From the NCBI RefSeq assembly GCF_003254575.1, contig NZ_QJUA01000025.1, positions 21,791 to 85,790 on the forward strand: a stretch of 64,000 nucleotides of DNA. Reading direction: 5' to 3'. How positions within the stretch are numbered: the stretch's first letter is position 1; each line of letters starts with the position of its first letter. Positions 25,402 to 32,737 of this stretch are shown here, piece by piece. A program made the translations under genes and the position numbers. The notes under the pieces are model-generated. The model saw only the letters and a list, made by a program, of their open reading frames with translations. It searched no databases and was not told the DNA's origin. This DNA comes from Mycobacterium kyogaense. GTDB lineage: Bacteria > Actinomycetota > Actinomycetes > Mycobacteriales > Mycobacteriaceae.

Positions 25402-25878
25402 TCAGGTGACGGCGCGGCCGCGCTGCTCCTCCTGCGCGCGGTAATCGTCGGCCAGGCTGCGGACGTGGTCGGAGAGCGCGCCCGCCGCGACATCGGCGAG
25501 GCTGGTGGTCTCCAGAACCGATCGCATGCTGGCGCGCAGCGCCCGCCAGACATCGGTCAGCGCAGCAGTCGGTCCGCTATAGGGCAGATCGCCGAGCCCG
25601 ATGTCACGGACACTGGCGAGCGGCCCGTCGATACACCGCAGCACGTCGGCGATGCTGATATCGGTGGCACAGCGCGCGAGTTCGTATCCGCCGTCGCGGC
25701 CCCGGTGGCTGCGCACCAGCCGATCGGTGCGCAGATCGGACAGGATGTCGACCAGGAACTGCGCCGGAATGCCCTGCGCTTTGGCCAGATCCTCGGTCTT
25801 GACCAGCGCGCCCTCGTCGGCGGTCGCCAGCTCGACCATCGCGCGGATCGCGTACTCCGCCTTCGCCGACATCCGCAT
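25402..25878 (-). CDS. Rrf2-family transcriptional regulator
   Basis: 158 residues from ATG at 25878 (MRMSAKAEYAIRAMVELA). Winged helix: TEDLAKAQGIPAQFLVDILSDLRTDRLVRSHRGRDGGYELAR. Two Cys flank the effector segment (ARCATDISIADVLRC), so the three-Cys Fe-S pattern of IscR is incomplete. Rrf2 members include CymR, the cysteine regulator of Firmicutes. Its place behind the sulfate-assimilation genes, as with Rv1287 in M. tuberculosis, makes a sulfur-responsive role likely but not shown. Confidence 0.9.
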   Translation of the reverse strand: MRMSAKAEYAIRAMVELATADEGALVKTEDLAKAQGIPAQFLVDILSDLRTDRLVRSHRGRDGGYELARCATDISIADVLRCIDGPLASVRDIGLGDLPYSGPTAALTDVWRALRASMRSVLETTSLADVAAGALSDHVRSLADDYRAQEEQRGRAVT

Positions 25879-25886
25879 ACGCGGGC

Positions 25887-26486
25887 CTATCCGGGGATAT
25901 CGGCGGCGTCGGGCACGACCACCGCGAACAGGTCGGCGATCGCCGCCAGGCTCGCGGCCTGAATTGCCGACGCCGACACCGGCTCTCGATCGACCCCCGG
26001 CAACGCGCGAGTCGCGGTCGCGTTGGCCACCACCGTCGGCGCATAGCCCAGGTTGAACGCTCCACGGGCCGTCGAGTTCACGCACATGTGCGTCATGAAG
26101 CCGGCGAGTACGAGATTCTGCACGCCCAGCGAGGCGAGCCTGTCCTGCAACTCGGTCTGCACGAACGCATTCGGGTAGTTCTTCACCACGATCGGCTCGG
26201 TCTCCAGCGGGGCGACCCGGTCGACGATCGCGCCGGTGTGCCCGTTGATGTCGTACAGCGAGCCGGGACCGTCGTCGTGCTGGACGTGGATGACCGGGGC
26301 ACCCGCCGAGCGCGCACGCTCGAGCAGCACCGCGGCCTCGTCGAGGGCGGCCTGCACCCCGTCGAGCTCCAACACCCCTTCGGTGTAGGTGTTCTGACAG
26401 TCGATCAGCACCAGCACCGATTCACCGAGACGGGCAGGCTCGAGCGGCAGCCCCGACAGGGCGCGCAGTGTGTTGGGTTCGGCCAT
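25887..26486 (-). CDS. Isochorismatase-fold cysteine hydrolase
   Basis: 199 residues. The catalytic triad of this family is visible: Asp29 in VLVLIDCQNTY, Lys102 in EPIVVKNYPNAF, and Cys135 in FMTHMCVNSTARGAF. Members hydrolyse isochorismate, nicotinamide or other amides; the nicotinamidase metal site is not evident, so the substrate is open. It lies 9 bases after cysQ and 8 bases before the Rrf2 gene, inside the sulfur run. Confidence 0.88.
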   Translation of the reverse strand: MAEPNTLRALSGLPLEPARLGESVLVLIDCQNTYTEGVLELDGVQAALDEAAVLLERARSAGAPVIHVQHDDGPGSLYDINGHTGAIVDRVAPLETEPIVVKNYPNAFVQTELQDRLASLGVQNLVLAGFMTHMCVNSTARGAFNLGYAPTVVANATATRALPGVDREPVSASAIQAASLAAIADLFAVVVPDAADIPG

Positions 26487-26495
26487 CTCCGCAGC

Positions 26496-27236
26496 CTACC
26501 GTCGGGCCGTCACCGCCAGCACCGCATCAGCGAGCTCGGGCCGGCACACGATGAGGTCGGGCAGCTTGGAGTCCCGCTGGTTGTAGATCAGCGGCGAACC
26601 GTCGATGCGGGAGGTGTGCAGCCCCGCTGCGCGAGCCACCGCGACCGGTGCGGCCGAATCCCACTCGTACTGCCCGCCGGCATGCACGTACACATCGGAG
26701 ACACCCTGCACCACCGAGGCGACCTTGGCGCCGGCCGAACCCATTTCGACGAGTGTGCCCTCGAGCGCATCCTTGACCTCCAGGGCTATCGCCGGCGGCC
26801 GGGTACGCGAGACGACGATCCTCGGGGCGCCGGGCTGCGCCGGGGGTGCCGGCACCGTCGGCGTGGCCAGGGTGACTCCCTGCGCGGGCAGCGCCACGGC
26901 CCCGGCGACGAGTTCCCCCGCCTGCCACAGCGCGACGTGCACCGCCCAGTCGGACCGCCCAGCCTCGGAGAACTCCCGGGTTCCGTCGAGCGGGTCGACG
27001 ATCCACACCCGCTCGGCGGACAGCCGCACCGGGTCGTCGACGCCCTCCTCGGAGAGGACCGCGTCGTCGGGCCGCACAGCGGCCAGCGCCTCCATCAGGA
27101 AGTCGTGGGACCGCTTGTCCCCCGCGGCTTTCCGCTCTGATGCATCGGCGTCGGCGAACTCGGCGCGCACGTCGAGGAGCAGGGCACCGGCTTCGGTGGC
27201 CAGGCGCGCGGCGACCTCGTGGTCGGATTCGGTCAT
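26496..27236 (-). CDS. cysQ: 3'-phosphoadenosine 5'-phosphate phosphatase (CysQ-type)
   Basis: Removes the 3'-phosphate of PAP/PAPS, balancing sulfate activation. 246 residues of the inositol-monophosphatase fold: metal ligands in SEEG (VLSEEGVDD), the WIVDPLDGTREF motif and the C-terminal WDSAAPVAVARAAG. ATG at 27236 overlaps the cysNC stop (ATGA). Standing directly after cysNC, its substrate is very likely PAP/PAPS rather than inositol phosphate, although the fold alone does not prove it. Confidence 0.9.
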   Translation of the reverse strand: MTESDHEVAARLATEAGALLLDVRAEFADADASERKAAGDKRSHDFLMEALAAVRPDDAVLSEEGVDDPVRLSAERVWIVDPLDGTREFSEAGRSDWAVHVALWQAGELVAGAVALPAQGVTLATPTVPAPPAQPGAPRIVVSRTRPPAIALEVKDALEGTLVEMGSAGAKVASVVQGVSDVYVHAGGQYEWDSAAPVAVARAAGLHTSRIDGSPLIYNQRDSKLPDLIVCRPELADAVLAVTARR

Positions 27237-29080
27237 GGCCTGCTCTCCAGCAGCTCGATCACCTGATCGGCGAGTCCGTCGAGAGGTTCGTCCGGGGTGA
27301 GCTGCAAGTCGGGATCCTTCGGTCGTTGATAGGGGCTGTCGATGCCCGTGAAATGGGTGATCTCACCGGCACGGGCCTTGGCGTACAAGCCCTTCGGATC
27401 GCGGCGCTCACAATCCTCGAGCGGAGTGTCCATGAACACCTCGAAGAAGTCCAGGCCGGCCGCCGTGGTCACCTGCCGGGCCAGCGCGCGGTGCTCTTCG
27501 AGCGGGCTGATCGCAGGCACGAGTACCACCTGGCCGGAGTCGGCGAGGATCGCCGCGATGTGCGCGAGTCGGCGCTGGTTCTCGGCGCGGTCGGCCATCG
27601 AGAAGCCGAGGTCCGCGTTCAGCCCGTGCCGCAGGTTGTCCCCGTCGAGAACATAAGCCGGCACGCCCTTTTCGAGCAGCTTCTGCTCCACCAGCATGGC
27701 CACCGACGACTTGCCGGAACCGGACAGGCCGGTGAACCACACCGTGCGCCCCTTGGACAGCCGGTCCTCGGAGGTGCACAGCGACTGGTGGCGCACCGTG
27801 TTGGGGCTCGACGTCCGCGCCGTCACATACGGCAGGATCATGCCCGCCGCGACCGTGCCGTTCGTGTTCGGATCGATCAGGATGAACGAGCCCGTCGCCG
27901 CGTTGCGGCTGTACTCGTCCAACAACAGCGGCACCTGGCTGCGCAGCGACACCCGGCCCAGCTCGTTGAGTTTCAACGCAGTCGCCGTCTTGTCGCGGTG
28001 CAGCGTGTTGACATCGAGCCGGTAGTCCAGCGCTGTCACCCTGACCCGGGTGGTGCGCGTCGTGTGCTTGATCAGATAGTCGCGACCCGGCTCCAAGGAC
28101 ACCTCGTCAGCCATCCAACAGACCGTGGCGTCGAACTCCTGCGTCACCCGCGGCTGATTGTTCGGCCGGGCGATCAGATCGCCGCGGCTGATGTCGATGT
28201 CGTCGGCCAGGCTCACCGACACCGCCATCGGCGGAAACGCTTCCTGCACAGGGCCGCCCGGGCCCTCGATGGCCGTGATGCGGGAGGTCTTGCCGGTCGG
28301 CAGCACGACCACCTCGTCGCCGGGACGCATGACGCCGCTGGCGACGGTGCCGGCATAGCTGCGGTGGTCGGCGTGCTCGTGGGTCTGCGGCCGGATCACG
28401 TACTGCACCGGGAACCGCACGTCGACCAGGTTGCGGTCACCGGCGATGTACACGTCCTCGAGATGGCTCAGCAGCGCCGGCCCGTCGTACCACGGCGTGA
28501 CATCGGATTTGGTGACGACGTTGTCGCCGTTGAGCGCCGACAGCGGGATCGTGGTGACGTCCTGGACGTCCAGACGCGCGGCGAACTCGTAGAACTCGTC
28601 GCGGATCTGCTCGAACCGCTCCTGGTCCCAGCCGACGAGATCCATCTTGTTGACCGCGAGCACGATGTGCCGGATGCCGAGCAGCGAGGCCAGGAACGCG
28701 TGACGGCGGGACTGCTCGAGCAGACCGTGGCGGGCGTCGACGAGGACGATCGCCAGTTGCGCGGTCGACACACCGGTCACCATGTTGCGGGTGTACTGGA
28801 TGTGGCCCGGCGTGTCGGCGATGATGAATTTCCGCTTGGCCGTGGCGAAATAGCGATAGGCCACGTCGATCGTGATGCCCTGCTCACGCTCGGCGCGCAG
28901 CCCGTCGGTCACCAGAGCCAGGTCGGTGTAGTCGTGACCGCGCTCCTTGGAGGTGCGCTCCACGGCGGCGAGCTGATCCTCCATCACGGCCTTGCTGTCG
29001 TAGAGCAGCCGGCCGATCAGCGTGGACTTCCCGTCGTCGACCGATCCAGCGGTCGCGATACGCAGCAGTGTGGTCGCCAT
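27233..29080 (-). CDS. cysNC: Sulfate adenylyltransferase subunit 1 / APS kinase fusion
   Basis: Bifunctional enzyme: the N-terminal GTPase drives ATP-sulfurylase (with CysD), the C-terminal APS kinase makes PAPS. 615 residues from ATG at 29080; the open frame continues upstream only through the 30-bp repeats. GTPase motifs: GSVDDGKST (12-20), DTPGH, NKMD. Kinase P-loop GLSGSGKSS near residue 450, followed by LDGDNLRHGLNADLGFS. GGGGGAAATAGC before the ATG serves as ribosome-binding site and lies in the last repeat unit. Confidence 0.96.
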   Translation of the reverse strand: MATTLLRIATAGSVDDGKSTLIGRLLYDSKAVMEDQLAAVERTSKERGHDYTDLALVTDGLRAEREQGITIDVAYRYFATAKRKFIIADTPGHIQYTRNMVTGVSTAQLAIVLVDARHGLLEQSRRHAFLASLLGIRHIVLAVNKMDLVGWDQERFEQIRDEFYEFAARLDVQDVTTIPLSALNGDNVVTKSDVTPWYDGPALLSHLEDVYIAGDRNLVDVRFPVQYVIRPQTHEHADHRSYAGTVASGVMRPGDEVVVLPTGKTSRITAIEGPGGPVQEAFPPMAVSVSLADDIDISRGDLIARPNNQPRVTQEFDATVCWMADEVSLEPGRDYLIKHTTRTTRVRVTALDYRLDVNTLHRDKTATALKLNELGRVSLRSQVPLLLDEYSRNAATGSFILIDPNTNGTVAAGMILPYVTARTSSPNTVRHQSLCTSEDRLSKGRTVWFTGLSGSGKSSVAMLVEQKLLEKGVPAYVLDGDNLRHGLNADLGFSMADRAENQRRLAHIAAILADSGQVVLVPAISPLEEHRALARQVTTAAGLDFFEVFMDTPLEDCERRDPKGLYAKARAGEITHFTGIDSPYQRPKDPDLQLTPDEPLDGLADQVIELLESRP

Positions 29081-29081
29081 G

Positions 29082-29171
29082 CTATTTCCCCCGTCGCTTC
29101 GCTCGCCCCACGTCGATTCCCCGTCGCTTCGCTCGCCCCACGTCAATTCCCCGTCGCTTCGCTCGCCCCAT
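29082..29171 (-). CDS. 29-codon repeat reading frame bridging cysD and cysNC
   Basis: Starting one base after the cysD stop (TGA-G-ATG), the minus strand encodes MGRAKRRGID, VGRAKRRGID, VGRAKRRGK and a TAG that is one base before the cysNC ATG (TAG-C-ATG). The frame thus fills the whole gap and is made of three 30-bp DNA repeats. It could be a tiny basic protein or, more likely, a coupling device letting ribosomes travel from cysD into cysNC. No ribosome-binding site of its own beyond the cysD end. Coding status unproven. Confidence 0.35.
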   Translation of the reverse strand: MGRAKRRGIDVGRAKRRGIDVGRAKRRGK

Positions 29172-29176
29172 CTCAG
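29091..29176 (-). repeat. Three 30-bp direct repeats between cysD and cysNC
   Basis: Units at 29091-29120, 29121-29150 and 29151-29176 (last one partial). On the minus strand each contains GGGGCGAGCGAAGCGACGG followed by GGAAT(C/T)GACGT. The period is exactly 30 bp, so gain or loss of a unit keeps any reading frame. The third unit adjoins the cysD stop, the first supplies the cysNC ribosome-binding site. Confidence 0.95.
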
Positions 29177-30102
29177 AAATACCCCTCGCGCTTGCGGTCT
29201 TCCATCCCCGCCTCCGAAATGCGGTCGTCGGCGCGCGTCGCGCCCCGCTCGGTCAGTCGCGACACCGCGGTCTCGGCGATGACCTCACTGACCGTCGCGG
29301 CCGTCGACTCGACGCAGCCGGTGCAGGTGACGTCGCCGACGGTGCGGAACCGCACCGTCTTCTCGATCACCTGCTCCTCCTTGCGCGGCTGCAGGAACTT
29401 GTGCACCGCGAGCAGCATGCCGTCGCGCTCGAACACCTTGCGCTGATGCGCGTAGTAGATCGACGGCAGCGCGATCTTCTCGGCGCCGATGTAGGACCAG
29501 ATGTCGAACTCGGTCCAGTTCGACAGCGGGAAGGCCCGGATGTGCTCGCCCTTGCGGTGCCGGCCGTTGTAGAGGTTCCACAACTCGGGTCGCTGGTTCT
29601 TCGGGTCCCACTGGCCGAACTCGTCGCGGAAGCTGAACACCCGCTCCTTGGCGCGCGCCTTCTCCTCGTCGCGGCGCGCCCCACCGAACGCGGCGTCGAA
29701 CTTGTTCTCCCGGATGGCCCGCAGCAGCGTGAACGTCTGCATCGGATTGCGTGACGGGATCGTCTCGACCACTCGGCCGGCGTCGATGTCCTCCTGCACA
29801 CTGGCCACCACCAGGCGCACACCCGACTGAGCGACCAGGTCGTCGCGGGCCTGCAGCACCTCGTCGAAGTTGTGGCCGGTGTCGACGTGCATCACCGGGA
29901 ACGGCAGCCGCCCGGGTGCGAACGCCTTGAGCGCCAGGTGCAGCATCACGATGGAGTCCTTGCCGCCGGAGAACAGCAGCACCGGCCGCTCGAACTCGGC
30001 GGCCACCTCCCTGATGATGTGGATGGCTTCGGCCTCCAGCGCACGCAGGTGGCTCAGCTCGTAGCGCCCCGCGTTGACCGCGGTGTCTTCGGTCGTCGTC
30101 AT
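29173..30102 (-). CDS. cysD: Sulfate adenylyltransferase subunit 2
   Basis: Catalytic ATP-sulfurylase subunit that forms APS from ATP and sulfate, working with CysNC. 309 residues from ATG at 30102, preceded by CAGGGAAACC; an in-frame extension upstream lacks support. PP-loop SGGKDS (45-50) in VLLFSGGKDSIVMLH; GGARRDEEKARAKERVFS; the C-terminal MEDRKREGYF is typical of CysD. Preceded by a near-consensus promoter and a tiny leaderless frame whose stop overlaps this ATG. Confidence 0.97.
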   Translation of the reverse strand: MTTTEDTAVNAGRYELSHLRALEAEAIHIIREVAAEFERPVLLFSGGKDSIVMLHLALKAFAPGRLPFPVMHVDTGHNFDEVLQARDDLVAQSGVRLVVASVQEDIDAGRVVETIPSRNPMQTFTLLRAIRENKFDAAFGGARRDEEKARAKERVFSFRDEFGQWDPKNQRPELWNLYNGRHRKGEHIRAFPLSNWTEFDIWSYIGAEKIALPSIYYAHQRKVFERDGMLLAVHKFLQPRKEEQVIEKTVRFRTVGDVTCTGCVESTAATVSEVIAETAVSRLTERGATRADDRISEAGMEDRKREGYF

Positions 30103-30149
30103 GGTTTCCCTGCAAAGTTGGTAGATTTGACCGGAATTACGATCATCAT
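30099..30149 (-). CDS. Possible leaderless 16-codon leader peptide of cysD
   Basis: ATG at 30149 begins 5 bases after the -10 element TACATT, so it would sit at or within 1-3 bases of the transcript 5' end. It encodes MMIVIPVKSTNFAGKP and stops at a TGA that overlaps the cysD ATG (ATGA). This is the layout of a leaderless upstream frame translationally coupled to cysD. It contains no cysteine, so it is not one of the known polycysteine attenuators of mycobacteria. Expression not shown. Confidence 0.4.
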   Translation of the reverse strand: MMIVIPVKSTNFAGKP

Positions 30150-30154
30150 CGGGG

Positions 30155-30183
30155 AATGTAATCGCCGGGTCGGCGCGTGTCAA
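30155..30183 (-). promoter_or_regulatory. Near-consensus promoter of the cysD operon
   Basis: Minus strand: TTGACA (30183-30178), exactly 17 bases, TACATT (30160-30155). Both boxes fit the SigA-type consensus. Predicted start about 30147-30149, which coincides with the ATG of the 16-codon frame. Confidence 0.7.
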
Positions 30184-30205
30184 CGGTGGGCGTCGAGGAC
30201 GCGAG

Positions 30206-30255
30206 CGTGGGGGTTGTGCACGCGAAACAGGCGGCGGGCGTACACAACCCCCACG
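30206..30255 (-). terminator. Long hairpin after canA
   Basis: CGTGGGGGTTGTG (30206-30218) and CACAACCCCCACG (30243-30255) are perfect 13-bp inverted arms with a 24-base loop, beginning 11 bases past the canA stop. It separates canA from the cysD promoter and likely terminates canA mRNA. No T-run follows. Confidence 0.7.
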
Positions 30256-30265
30256 GTCGGGGCGG

Positions 30266-30757
30266 CTACAGGGTGATTTCCGAGAGCCTGCCGGTCGCGA
30301 CGTCGAAGACGAAGCCGCGCAGTGATTCGTGCTTGGTGACGAACGGGCTGGCGTCGATGCGGCGCAGGGACTGCCGGACGTCCTCGTCGAGATCGCCGAA
30401 CGACTCGGCGGCCCACTCCGGCTTGATGCCGGTCTCCTCCTGGATGTCGCGCTTGAACTCGTCGTCGGTGAACGTCAGCATGCCGCAGTCGGTGTGGTGG
30501 ATCAGGATGATCTCCCGAGTACCGAGCAAGCGCTGGCTGATCGCCAGGGAGCGGATCTCGTCGTCGGTGACGACACCGCCGGCGTTGCGGATCACATGCG
30601 CCTCTCCGTCAGCCAGCCCGAGGATGCGGTACGCGTCCAGGCGCGCGTCCATGCAGGCGACGACGGCGACGTGCTTGCTGGGAGGGAGCGGCAGCGGCCC
30701 CGAGAACGTCTTCGCGTACTCCTCGTTGTTCTTCAGGTACTCGTCTGTCACCGACAT
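30266..30757 (-). CDS. canA: Beta-class carbonic anhydrase
   Basis: Interconverts CO2 and bicarbonate in the cytoplasm. 163 residues, the same length as M. tuberculosis Rv1284. Zinc ligands Cys35, His88 and Cys91 and the Asp37-Arg39 dyad are in VAVVACMDARL and IILIHHTDCGML. The motif GEAHVIRNAGG is present. ATG at 30757. In M. tuberculosis the gene also precedes cysD, and this neighbourhood is conserved here although a strong hairpin and a promoter lie between. Confidence 0.95.
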   Translation of the reverse strand: MSVTDEYLKNNEEYAKTFSGPLPLPPSKHVAVVACMDARLDAYRILGLADGEAHVIRNAGGVVTDDEIRSLAISQRLLGTREIILIHHTDCGMLTFTDDEFKRDIQEETGIKPEWAAESFGDLDEDVRQSLRRIDASPFVTKHESLRGFVFDVATGRLSEITL

Positions 30758-30820
30758 GGCGCGACCGTAGAGACGAAGCCCCGATCTGTCACGGATAAGA
30801 ATCAGCCAGCGCGCAACGCG

Positions 30821-32737
30821 TCAGCGCGCGAGGTCGTACACCGTGGCGCCGCCCACGTCGCGCGCAGTGAAGTTCTTCGCCACCCACGCCGTGATCTCTG
30901 CCGCTTCCCCGCTGTCAGGGCGGGGGCCGCCGCCGGGGCCACGGTGCTGCTCGGCGATGAAGTAGCGCACCTGACCGTCGTCGACGTACTGCTGGAATTG
31001 CGCCAACGTCGGCGACGGGTCGCTGCCCATGAAGCCGCCGATCGCCATCACCGACGTGCCGGTGCTCAGCTCCAGGCTGCCCGCCGTCATCGAGCCGACA
31101 GTGGCTGCGGCCCAACGATTGTCGGTCGCTCTCACCAGATCCTGGAGTGCGACGTTGTCCGATGCCCGCTCGGGCCCTCCTGGGCCACCGGGCCCACCGG
31201 GCCCACCGAACCCACCGAACCCGCCGAGGTCGGCGTGTGCGGCCGCCGGGCCCGCCATGGCGCCTGGCCCCTTCGCCGGATGCGCGGCCGTCTCGATCGC
31301 ATAAGCCGCGGGTGCGGCAGCCCCGAGAATCAGCGCGGCACCGGCCACGGCCGCAGCGAACCGACCCCATCGCTGCACACCCGCCACCAACAGCGCAGCG
31401 ACGGCGAGCAACCCGATCAGCACCACCCAACGGAGCCACGGCTGCCATCCGTGCGCCCGGCCGAGGAGGACGAACGCCCACACTCCGGTACCCGCCGACA
31501 TCACCGCCAGCACTGCCCGCGCCGCGACGGAGTGCCTGTCCCGCCACAGCTCGACCGTGCAGATGCCGACCAGGGCGGCGACGGCCGGCGCCAGCGCCAG
31601 CGTGTAGTACGGGTGGATGGTGCCGTCCATGAAGCTGAACACGGCAGCGGTCACCAGCATCCAACCGCCCCACAGCAGCAGGCTCGCCCGCAGGGGCGAC
31701 GTGCGCTCGGCGCGCCGGGTCAGCCACAGCAGCGCCGCCAACCCGATCAGCGCCGCGGGCAGGAGCCAGGACACCTCAGCCGCGAACGACGGACCGAACA
31801 TCCGGCCGATGCCTGGGGTGCCGCCGAAGAACACGTGCGCTTCGCCTCCCGGCCCCCCACCCGGGCCGCCTCCCGGACCATGGCCCGTGCCGGGGCCTTC
31901 GCCCCGGCCGGCGATCCGCTGAATCCCGTTGTAGCCCAGCGCGAGCTGCAGCAGCGAGTTGTCGGTGGACCCGCCGATGTAGGGCCGGGAATCGGCCGGC
32001 CACAGATCCACCAGCGCCAAGAACGGCCCGGCCGTCGCCACCATGGCGACCCCACCGGCGATCATTGCGCGGACCCGCGGCCAGAACGCGATCGGCGCGG
32101 CGACCAGGAACGCGAGCGCCAGCCCGGGCACCACGAGGAAGGCCTGCAGCATCTTGGTCAGGAACGCCACGCCCAGGACCACTCCGGTACCCACCACCCA
32201 GCGGGTGCGTCCGGTCTCGATGGCACGCACCATCAGGTAGGCCGCCACGACGACCAGCAGTACCAGCAGCGCGTCGGGATTGTTGTAGCGGAACATCGAC
32301 GCCGCGACCGGCATCGCAGCCAGCGCGGCGCCGGCGATCAGACCCGCCCCCGGCCCGCTGACCCGGCGCACCGCGGCATAGAGCACGCCCACCGAAGCAA
32401 CACCCATCAGGGCCTGCGGCAGCAGCATCGTGAAGGGGGTGAAGCCGAAGAGCCTGCCGGACAGTGCCATGAACCAGATCGAGACGGGCGGCTTGTCGAC
32501 GGTGATCGCGTTGCCCGAATCCAGGGACGCGAACAGCCATGCCTTCCAGTTCTGGGTACCGGCCTGCGCGGCGGCGGCGTAGAAGTCGTTGGCCCACCCC
32601 GCGGAGCCCAGCCCCCACAGGTAGAGCACCGCGGTGGCGGCCAGCAGGCCAGCGAGCGCGAAACGGGGCCAGCGCGTGGCCGGCTCGCGCGGCGGCACCG
32701 GCGCAGCCATGACCGAGGTGTCGTCGGTGAGAGTCAT
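30821..32737 (-). CDS. GT39/ArnT-like polytopic membrane glycosyltransferase
   Basis: 638 residues from ATG at 32737, overlapping the previous gene stop by 4 bases. N-terminal GT-C fold: acidic loop GSAGWANDFYAAAAQAG and AITVDKPPVSIWFMALSGRLFG, then FRYNNPDALLVLL and WPADSRPYIGGSTDNSLLQLALGYNG. About 11 membrane helices. Gly/Pro-rich loops (HGPGGGPGGGPGG and GGFGGFGGPGGPGG) flank the later helices. C-terminal periplasmic domain ends FTARDVGGATVYDLAR. Enzymes of this type use polyprenyl-phosphate sugars outside the membrane. The donor is probably made by the GT2-GtrA protein encoded just upstream. Acceptor unknown. Confidence 0.88.
   Translation of the reverse strand: MTLTDDTSVMAAPVPPREPATRWPRFALAGLLAATAVLYLWGLGSAGWANDFYAAAAQAGTQNWKAWLFASLDSGNAITVDKPPVSIWFMALSGRLFGFTPFTMLLPQALMGVASVGVLYAAVRRVSGPGAGLIAGAALAAMPVAASMFRYNNPDALLVLLVVVAAYLMVRAIETGRTRWVVGTGVVLGVAFLTKMLQAFLVVPGLALAFLVAAPIAFWPRVRAMIAGGVAMVATAGPFLALVDLWPADSRPYIGGSTDNSLLQLALGYNGIQRIAGRGEGPGTGHGPGGGPGGGPGGEAHVFFGGTPGIGRMFGPSFAAEVSWLLPAALIGLAALLWLTRRAERTSPLRASLLLWGGWMLVTAAVFSFMDGTIHPYYTLALAPAVAALVGICTVELWRDRHSVAARAVLAVMSAGTGVWAFVLLGRAHGWQPWLRWVVLIGLLAVAALLVAGVQRWGRFAAAVAGAALILGAAAPAAYAIETAAHPAKGPGAMAGPAAAHADLGGFGGFGGPGGPGGPGGPERASDNVALQDLVRATDNRWAAATVGSMTAGSLELSTGTSVMAIGGFMGSDPSPTLAQFQQYVDDGQVRYFIAEQHRGPGGGPRPDSGEAAEITAWVAKNFTARDVGGATVYDLAR

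Noticed and set aside
29091..29176. CRISPR-like array
   Set aside because: The repeats are directly adjacent without spacers and no cas gene is present.
30103..30265. Polycysteine attenuator or riboswitch before cysD
   Set aside because: No Cys-codon run and no recognisable SAM-type riboswitch; only the short Cys-free frame and a hairpin belonging to canA are visible.
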